Source of the DNA: Lepturacanthus savala
Taxonomy: Eukaryota; Chordata; Actinopteri; Scombriformes; Trichiuridae
Assembly: GCA_030544235.1 (NCBI GenBank)
Contig: CM060470.1
Span: forward strand, 27,355,598-27,419,597
Direction of reading: 5' to 3'
Length of the DNA stretch: 64,000 nucleotides
Both the position numbers and the translations under genes were made by a program. Under the pieces are notes generated by a model. The model was not told the DNA's origin. It saw nothing but the letters and a program-made list of their open reading frames with translations, and did not search any database. Positions within the stretch are counted from its first letter, which is position 1, and the number at the start of each line of letters is the position of its first letter. Below, piece by piece: positions 48,736 to 64,000 of the stretch.

Positions 48736-51140
48736 TAGAGACCAACTAGAACAGGGGTCAATCAAACAGTCTGTGTCCACTTCTTTTGTTTCTCTTTGTA
48801 AAGTGATCCAGTGAATTGGACCCTTTGGTTCTTACTCGTGGAATTCATTCATCAGTTGTGGTTCTTGTTGAGGCTCAGATGAACTTTGCACTTTGATCAT
48901 TTGAAGACAGTCTGGCCTTTACATTTTGGTCATTTACAGCGTTGCTGCTCACTTTCAAACACTGACCAGTGACCCACAGCATCTGAATCACCTCCTGTGT
49001 TGGAATAGCCTTAGCTGGACCTCCATGTTTCTTCTTTGAAACTCACTTTAACAAACCAGCAGGGGGAAGAATGTGTATGCTATCTCTGCTGCAGGGGGAA
49101 TGAACACGGTTGGATGGGAATTCACCAAAATCAATAGGAATGATTATCCTGAGGTCATGAATTTCATTGTAATCAATATTTAATATATTTTAGTCAGGAC
49201 CAAAGTAGTGAACTCACTGATTGACCGGCATTGCTATAACAAAACCAGTCCATGGTCCATGGAACCAGTCCAGGAGTCTATGTGTTAAACTGGACACGAA
49301 CACATTTTAAATCACTTAATGTGGTCAGTGGACATGGAATAAGACAGAATGTCAGAATGCCAGTTTGTTGTGATGTCAGTAATATTGAATAATGTCAGTA
49401 ATATTGAACCCAGAGAAGGTTTTTTTTTTCAGCATAAAGACACTGAGAGTGGTAGGGAGGGAACAGTAGCTGGTCAGATTCCAGCATAATAACAGCAGGA
49501 CCATTAACAGGAAATACCAACAAACACACTGAGTGTGTGGAGTTCCTGTCCCACATTCACCAACAATCACTCTGCTGCTCAGACTTTATAACAGTCTATG
49601 TTTCACATCTGTCTGGGACTGTTTTTATTGGACTGATAGTTACTCTAGTAATTACTGGACTGATGATAACTTCTCTGAGAAGACATTCTGCAAAGTAAAA
49701 TAAGCGCAAAAAAAATCCCCTTTCCTTTTTGGCTGGACTGCAATAGCTGGATAAATCTTATTAATGGAGCAATCACTTCCAAAATAACCAGCAGCAAACT
49801 TATTAGGGGAGTTAACTCAACAAACAGAGAGACTTTTTGAAGACAATTAGTGACTTCATGTCATGGGGATGGTTGCAGCCTCTAAATAAAATATAATAAA
49901 ATATAATACAACATGACTCCTCCATAGACCATCAGTCCAGCAGGTGTTCTGGGTTATTTAGTCAGAACTAACAGATTCATGGCTGAAACCTGGTCATTTT
50001 ATTGATGTTCAGTTGTCTGTGTCACAGACACATGAGATTTTTCAGGAAAAAAGTAAAATAACATATATATGAGTCAGTGACGAAACTGTGAAGTGGTGTA
50101 ACCCTAAAAACCTAAAAAAACAGAGGTTAAACTCTCTTTAAGAGGTTTTACACGTGATCAACTAGTTTTATATTCTAGGTGGATTTTCTATTTCAAACAA
50201 AATATCACACAAAATCGTGATTTGAAAAAAAAAGATATAAATGGACTTTTAAATGACAAGAAACCAACATGGACACATAATGTACATTTATATAGACCTG
50301 ATGAATGATGAATAAAACTGTACATTTCTTTGACTTTTTCATCAGTATTTGTCATTGACCCTAAACTCTAATGTGAAGTGGAGTGAAATGTGTGTAAAAT
50401 CTCCCTATAAAATATATATATATATATATATCCCACAGCTCTGTTTTTTTTTATCCAATCCTAGGTCCTGGTCCTTCCAGACTCCTTTTATGGTCGGGTT
50501 CCTGTAGGAATGTGTTAATGTGGTTTAGATGGAGGGAGGATGTGATGATGTTTCTGAGCAGATTATAACTGTGTTATAACCTCTTTTAACATGTTTAATA
50601 ATGATTTTTCCCCCCACACTTATTCTTACTTTAACTCTTATGTTTTGGGTAGTGGATAAATCCCTGCTCTAAGTTAATTAATTATCTAATAGTAATTTCC
50701 TGGAGTGGGGGGAGCTATAGTTAGTGTAAACAGGAAGTTCGGACCATGCTGTAGTGTCTGCTCCTTGGAACTAAATATAACTCAGCAATTAATTTCCTTC
50801 AAGTCGTTTTCATCTTTAGTTCAAGAGTTTCATATGATTTTTCCATTTTTTCTTCTCAGTTTTATTTTCTTCAGGTTTGACCATGCTGAAAAAATAATGA
50901 TTTTTTTTCTATGAGAAAAGTTGATTCTTATTTGAAGGGAGTCGGTTGGAGCCAAGATTATAAGACTTTTGATTAGTTTAATTAAAGTGAGTTTGTGTGT
51001 TTTAGTTATTTTTTTAGTAATATTTTTTTATGAAAATGCTTAGTGAGTTTCTGCAGCAACGTATCTGTTGTTATTAGTGTGTCAGCAGCCTTCAGTCAGA
51101 CAGTAAAATCAGATTAAAGCCGCTGACTCCATTCACACTC
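48736..51140. other. Intergenic DNA upstream of itga4
   Basis: No coding exon recognised. (TA)n at about 50411-50430. The 50160-50184 phrase is shared with 33145-33174. Confidence 0.5.
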
Positions 51141-51149
51141 AAGTGATAA

Positions 51150-51579
51150 CTGAAGAGGAAACACCCCACGTGTACGCACGCACGCACACGCACGCACTCA
51201 CACACACACACACACACACACTCACGCGCTCACTTGAGGCGGACGTTGCGGGGGTGGAGAGGAGGAAACACCGTTACACGCGCGCGCACAGATGGAGGGA
51301 GGGTCTCCGCGCGCTTCATCCACATCCCGCTGAACTCTAGATTTTGCTGATTTTATTCACTTCTCGTGTCTTTATTCTGTTTGTTGAGCTGTTACTTTTG
51401 TTCTCGGTTGATTTTCAGTCTTTAACCGGAGTCTCGTGCGCTGGAACCGCCGCTTTGCGCACGAGACGCAGACTGAATAACGACAGAGGAGCAACAGGAG
51501 GTTTCATCACAAGGATCAAGTTAACACAAGGTTCTGATCGACTGGATCCACATCTGCAGCCTGACGGCTACCTCTACAG
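51150..51579 (+). promoter_or_regulatory. itga4: itga4 CpG-rich promoter and untranslated first exon (inferred)
   Basis: CpG-rich patch in otherwise AT-rich DNA (ACGCACGCACACGCACGCAC, CGCGCGCGCACAG, CCGCGCGCTTC, GAACCGCCGCTTTGCGCACG), with a (CA)n at about 51199-51222. A strong donor CAG/GTCAGT ends the presumed exon at 51579. After an ATG at 51292 that opens only a 13-codon upstream frame (to TGA 51333), there is no ATG up to the donor, which suits a 5' untranslated exon. The transcription start is not defined by any TATA box that I can see. The link to the coding exon at 52774 is an inference. Confidence 0.5.
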
Positions 51580-52107
51580 GTCAGTAAATGGTAGATTATT
51601 ATGGGATATATGGTATATTATATTATGGGATTGACAGAAATCAATGTCTGACTTCATAAAAGATTTTCAGCGGTATCTAATGTCAGAGTTTGTCTGTTAG
51701 TCTTGATGTTTCTGGCCAGATGTTCAGAGTAAAACAGCGGTTTATATGTTATGTTTAGATATTTAAAGACAGATGTTCATGAATGGAACATGCAGCTTTT
51801 ACCTGATCCACTGAAGAGAAGATAAGGAGTGAATCATTAGCTGAGTCCTGCTTTACTCTACAAGAAGAAGAGAAACGTTGAATTATATTTTCATAAACTG
51901 TCCTATAATATATAAAATATAATATAAAAGACTTTTCAACAAATGTAAATATTCCCTCCAGCTCTGTATTAAGATATAAATGATGTAAAGATGTAAATGA
52001 TTGCTGATAATCTCCTCAAATAATGTCATTACAAATCTGTCAATATGCAATTAATCATTGATTTTAATGTTGGGCACAGGATGTCTGCTATTTTACTATA
52101 TAGTCCT

Positions 52108-52197
<90 letters not shown>

Positions 52198-52493
52198 GAG
52201 GCTCACTGTGATGTCACAAAGTCATGTTGAACCTACACAGGTGAGCTCAGACAATTGTTAGAACTGAACCAGTCTGATTCATTCAATAATAATATAATTA
52301 GTTATTAGTGGCTTCACTTAGATCGTTTAATTAGCCCAAATTATTTCTGATAATAATAATAACATCAAATTATTGCTTTGGGATTAATTATAAGACAGAA
52401 ACAAGATAGTGATAGTGAAGATAGTGATGATGATGTAGATGGTGATGATGATGGTGAAGATGAAGATGATGGTGATGAAGGTGATGATGATGG

Positions 52494-52524
<31 letters not shown>

Positions 52525-52773
52525 GATGATGGTGGTGATGAAGATAGTGATAATGATGTAGATGGTGATGAAGATGGTCATGATGATGATGAAGATGATG
52601 ATAGTGATGATGATGGTGATGATGATGATGATGATGATGATAATGGTGATGATGATGATGAAGAAGATGATGAAGATGACAATGGTAATGATGAAGATCA
52701 CTGTTCTTCTATAAATCTGAAGATATTTATTGTTGCTCTTGATCACTGATGATTGTTCTCTCTCTGCTTTCAG
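51580..52773 (+). other. itga4: itga4 intron 1 with GT, GAT repeats
   Basis: Donor GTCAGT at 51580, acceptor TCTCTGCTTTCAG at 52761-52773. It holds the inverted dispersed repeat 52110-52355, including a (GT)n of about 42 units at 52111-52194, and a GAT-rich tract at 52395-52700. The long acidic (Asp-rich) open frame there is a (GAT)n artefact. Confidence 0.65.
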
Positions 52774-52784
52774 TTTGTCCAGAG

Positions 52785-60702
<7,918 letters not shown>

Positions 60703-60708
60703 GTAACT

Positions 60709-62560
60709 AATTACTGCTGAATTACTACTGTGAATTAGTACTGAATTACGACTGAATTACGACTGAATTATTACAGAATTAGTATTGAATTACAACTGAA
60801 TTATTACTGAATTACTACTGAATTACTGCTGGATTACTACTGAATTACTGCTGAATTACTATTGAATTACTACTGAATTATTATTGAATTACTACTGAAT
60901 TACTACTGAATTACTACTGAATTACTACTGAATTGCTGCTGAATTACTACTGAATTACTGCTGAATTGCTGCTGAATTACTACTGAATTACTACTGAATT
61001 GCTGCTGAATTACTACTGAATTACTGCTGAATTGCTGCTGAATTACTGCTGAATTACTACTGAATTACTACTGAATTGCTGCTGAATTACCGCTGAATTA
61101 CTGCTGAATTACCGCTGAATTACTGCTGAATTACCGCTGAATTACTGCTGAATTACCGCTGAATTACCGCTGAATTACTGCTGAATTACTACTGAATTGC
61201 TGCTGAATTACTGCTGAATTACTGCTGAATTACTGCTGAATTACTACTGAATTGCTGCTGAATTACTACTGAATTACTACTGAATTACTGCTGAATTACT
61301 ACTGAATTGCTGCTGAATTACTCCTGAATTACTGCTGAATTACCGCTGAATTACTGCTGAATTACTGCTGAATTACTGCTGAATTACTACTGAATTGCTG
61401 CTGAATTACTACTGAATTACTACTGAATTACTACTGAATTACTGCTGAATTACTACTGAATTACTACTGAATTACTGCTGAATTACTGCTGAATTACTAC
61501 TGAATTACTACTGAATTGCTGCTGAATTACTACTGAATTACTACTGAATTGTTGCTGAATTACTGCTGAATTACTACTGAATTACTACTGAATTACTGCT
61601 GAATTACTGCTGAATTACTACTGAATTGCTGCTGAATTACTACTGAATTACTGCTGAATTGCTGCTGAATTACTACTGAATTACTACTGAATTGCTGCTG
61701 AATTACTGCTGAATTACTGCTGAATTGCTGCTGAATTGCTGCTGAATTACTGCTGAATTACTACTGAATTACTACTGAATTGCTGCTGAATTACTGCTGA
61801 ATTACTGCTGAATTACCGCTGAATTACTGCTGAATTACTGCTGAATTACTGCTGAATTACTACTGAATTACTGCTGAATTACTGCTGAATTACTGCTGAA
61901 TTACTGCTGAATTACTGCTGAATTGCTGCTGAATTGCTGCTGAATTACTACTGAATTACTGCTGAATTACTACTGAATTGCTGCTGAATTACTGCTGAAT
62001 TACTACTGAATTACTACTGAATTGCTGCTGAATTACTGCTGAATTACTACTGAATTGCTGCTGAATTACTGCTGAATTACTGCTGAATTACTACTGAATT
62101 GCTGCTGAATTACTGCTGAATTACTGCTGAATTACTGCTGAATTACTGCTGAATTACTGCTGAATTACTGCTGAATTACTACTGAATTACTACTGAATTG
62201 CTGCTGAATTACGACTGAATTGCTGCTGAATTACTGCTGAATTACGACTGAATTGCTGCTGAATTGCTGCTGAATTACTGCTGAATTGCTGCTGAATTAC
62301 TACTGAATTACTGCTGAATTACTGCTGAATTGCTGCTGAATTACTGCTGAATTACTGCTGAATTACTACTGAATTACCGCTGAATTACTGCTGAATTACT
62401 ACTGAATTACCGCTGAATTACTGCTGAATTACTACTGAATTACTGCTGAATTACTGCTGAATTGCTGCTGAATTACTGCTGAATTACTGCTGAATTACTA
62501 CTGAATTACTGCTGAATTACTACTGAATTACTGCTGAATTACTACTGAATTACTACTGAC
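60709..62560. repeat. 11-bp minisatellite (TGAATTACTGC) in itga4 intron 7
   Basis: About 165 copies of an 11-bp unit, with ACTACT, ACTGCT, GCTGCT and ACCGCT variants. It starts within 10 bases of the exon donor and is the largest array in the window. Confidence 0.97.
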
Positions 62561-62837
62561 ACCTGCTACCTGTCACACAGGAAACAGATCATCATGAGCA
62601 GCAGTGGCTGAGCTGAAAGTAGAAACCAAGCAGCAGTTGTAGTTTAACTTCCTGTAGACACAAAATGCACATGAACGTTTGTCTGCAGGAAAACAGCAAG
62701 ACTTAAGACTCAATATTAACCAGTAGAGCTTAATGTCTGAGGATTTTTAGGATTCTCATGTATTTTTACATACACACTTAACATCAGTGATTGTTTGTTG
62801 GGCTCTGGCAGGAAGTGAAGGTTATAATGACCGTCAC
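62561..62837. other. itga4 intron 7, unique part
   Basis: Non-coding; no exon recognised. Confidence 0.5.
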
Positions 62838-63420
62838 CTTTTTTTTGTTTTTTTACACAACATATTTATTGACATTTTCTTAAATTACAAATGAACAACA
62901 CACATACATATTACCAACATCATGAATATTCAGTTCTCATTCACACAGCATTTGTACATAATTTAATGGCTCTAAATACTTGTGGGTATTAAACTTATTA
63001 ATGGCTAATTCTGGCTAATTCCCCTTCATTGTCAATTGCTGAATGTATTCCCTTAACATACACAATAATCCGTTCCCATATCTTTTCAAACACATATCAC
63101 CTTCCTTTTCTTATATATGTTGTTCTCTCCAAAGGTAAAGTTGTGATCATTTGCTTCACCAGTACGTAACCCTTGGTCTTTATCAAAAACTTTGCAGTGG
63201 ACCTTCTAGTGTGCAACAAACACATTAATATTTGTTTATTTTTATTGTATTTGTGACCTTTTGGGTATAGTCCTAAGACAAAAAGTGCAGGTTTCGACTC
63301 CAATATGTGGAATGAAGAAACTAATCGGAGAGAAGGAGGAAGCCATGCACATTCTAAATATAGAGATTTCTGAACATGACATTGAGCAATAGTACAAGAA
63401 CAAACTGGAAACACGTTTTA
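62838..63420 (-). mobile_element. L1-type LINE, ORF2 C-terminal fragment
   Basis: On the minus strand the frame carries ILESKPALFVLGLYPKGHKY, then a RSTAKFLIKTKG block and TLPLERTTYIRKGR. This resembles the extreme C-terminus of L1/Tx1-like ORF2 proteins. It is followed by a frame change, an AT-rich 3' end and an A-rich tail (T-run on the plus strand at 62840-62857). It is antisense to itga4. Confidence 0.6.
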
Positions 63421-64000
63421 AGAAAAACAGCTTGTCACCCTGCCATGCTGCTTTATTCTCACTGTGCATGTGTTACAGTAAGTGTAAGAGAGTTTTTCAT
63501 TCATTTCGTCACACATTTACACAGCAGCAGTCCTGAATATGTTTAATGTATATTATATATGTTTTGTATATTTAAATTAACATATTCTGTTCATGATCTT
63601 TATTCAAATAAATAAATAAAAAATAGTGCACGATGCTTAAAAATGCTGAAAGTGCAGTTCAACACCTTCCAGTTGTTGGTGTGATGTTGGTGTGATGTTC
63701 TCTACAGGAAATACATACATGCTCATGCTTTTCTTGAAAAAGCCCAGCTTTAATTTGACTACTGTGACACAATGTTCTGTTAGTGTCCTGCATCATCATC
63801 ATATTTATTATTATTATTATTATTATGCACTTACAGCAACATTAAAAGTACAGCATCTACATTTTTGGAAATCGGAATTGGAAAAAAGCCTGTAGAATAG
63901 AATAGAATAGAATAGAATAGAATAGAACAGTCCTTTATTGTCTGCTGCCCTGCACCACGACAAGAAAAAACAAGGACAGAAAAAGATAAAAGCAAACATA
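63421..64000. other. itga4 intron 7, right edge
   Basis: Non-coding. (TTA)n at about 63807-63825 and a (TAGAA)n pentanucleotide at 63893-63926. The last bases (GTCCTTTATTGTCTGCTGCC) look like the start of another dispersed repeat cut by the window edge. Confidence 0.5.

Noticed and set aside
51344..51634. 96-codon hydrophobic frame near the itga4 promoter
   Set aside because: It opens at TTG, not ATG, and is interrupted by the strong splice donor at 51579.
52378..52749. Open frame of 123 codons, almost all Asp/Glu, resembling an acidic protein
   Set aside because: It is a (GAT)n microsatellite in itga4 intron 1, with an equally open complementary frame (poly-Ile).

Overview
The window comes from a teleost fish genome, probably a percomorph. 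The evidence is the split gene structure, the transposon families (BEL/Pao and Gypsy LTR elements, L2-, L1- and RTE/Rex-like LINEs, hAT relatives, a tRNA-like SINE) and the very high density of CA/GT microsatellites and kilobase-scale minisatellites. Nothing bacterial, plasmid-like, phage-like or CRISPR-like is present. Most long open frames are tandem-repeat artefacts; some open from a non-ATG codon and so mean little in a eukaryote.

Layout. 0-10 kb: a 12-bp minisatellite that contains an antisense L2 LINE tail and a dead BEL/Pao retrotransposon (651 to about 8262). The BEL copy is broken by a hAT element in gag and by a solo-LTR-like insertion in integrase. 10-18 kb: a SINE, micro- and minisatellites and AT-rich DNA without genes. 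18.2-23.6 kb: a degraded minus-strand Gypsy element whose integrase catalytic core is deleted and which carries a 207-bp hAT MITE. 26.0-28.7 kb: a minus-strand SAMD3-like SAM-domain gene or pseudogene with four recognisable exons, one stop and several frame breaks, and a 547-bp TTAA-flanked foldback element in an intron. 29-51 kb: a second SINE, L2 and RTE/Rex-like LINE remnants, another hAT derivative, a candidate solo LTR and three arrays of 1.1-1.5 kb, with no convincing host gene.

51.1-60.7 kb (and beyond): the 5' part of an integrin alpha-4 gene (itga4) on the plus strand. A CpG-rich untranslated first exon and six coding exons can be placed to the base. The exons are phase-consistent and give 245 codons, covering the signal peptide and beta-propeller blades 1 to 3 plus the start of blade 4. 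The gene continues past the window. Every intron is loaded with tandem repeats, several touching the splice sites. Intron 4 starts with an AC tract and ends with a GT tract, which can pair in the transcript. An L1-type LINE tail lies near the right edge, in intron 7.

The only clearly functional host locus is itga4. I found no novel multi-gene system. The most notable signals are the repeat-bounded itga4 introns, the nested transposons with recognisable target duplications, and the large palindromes.
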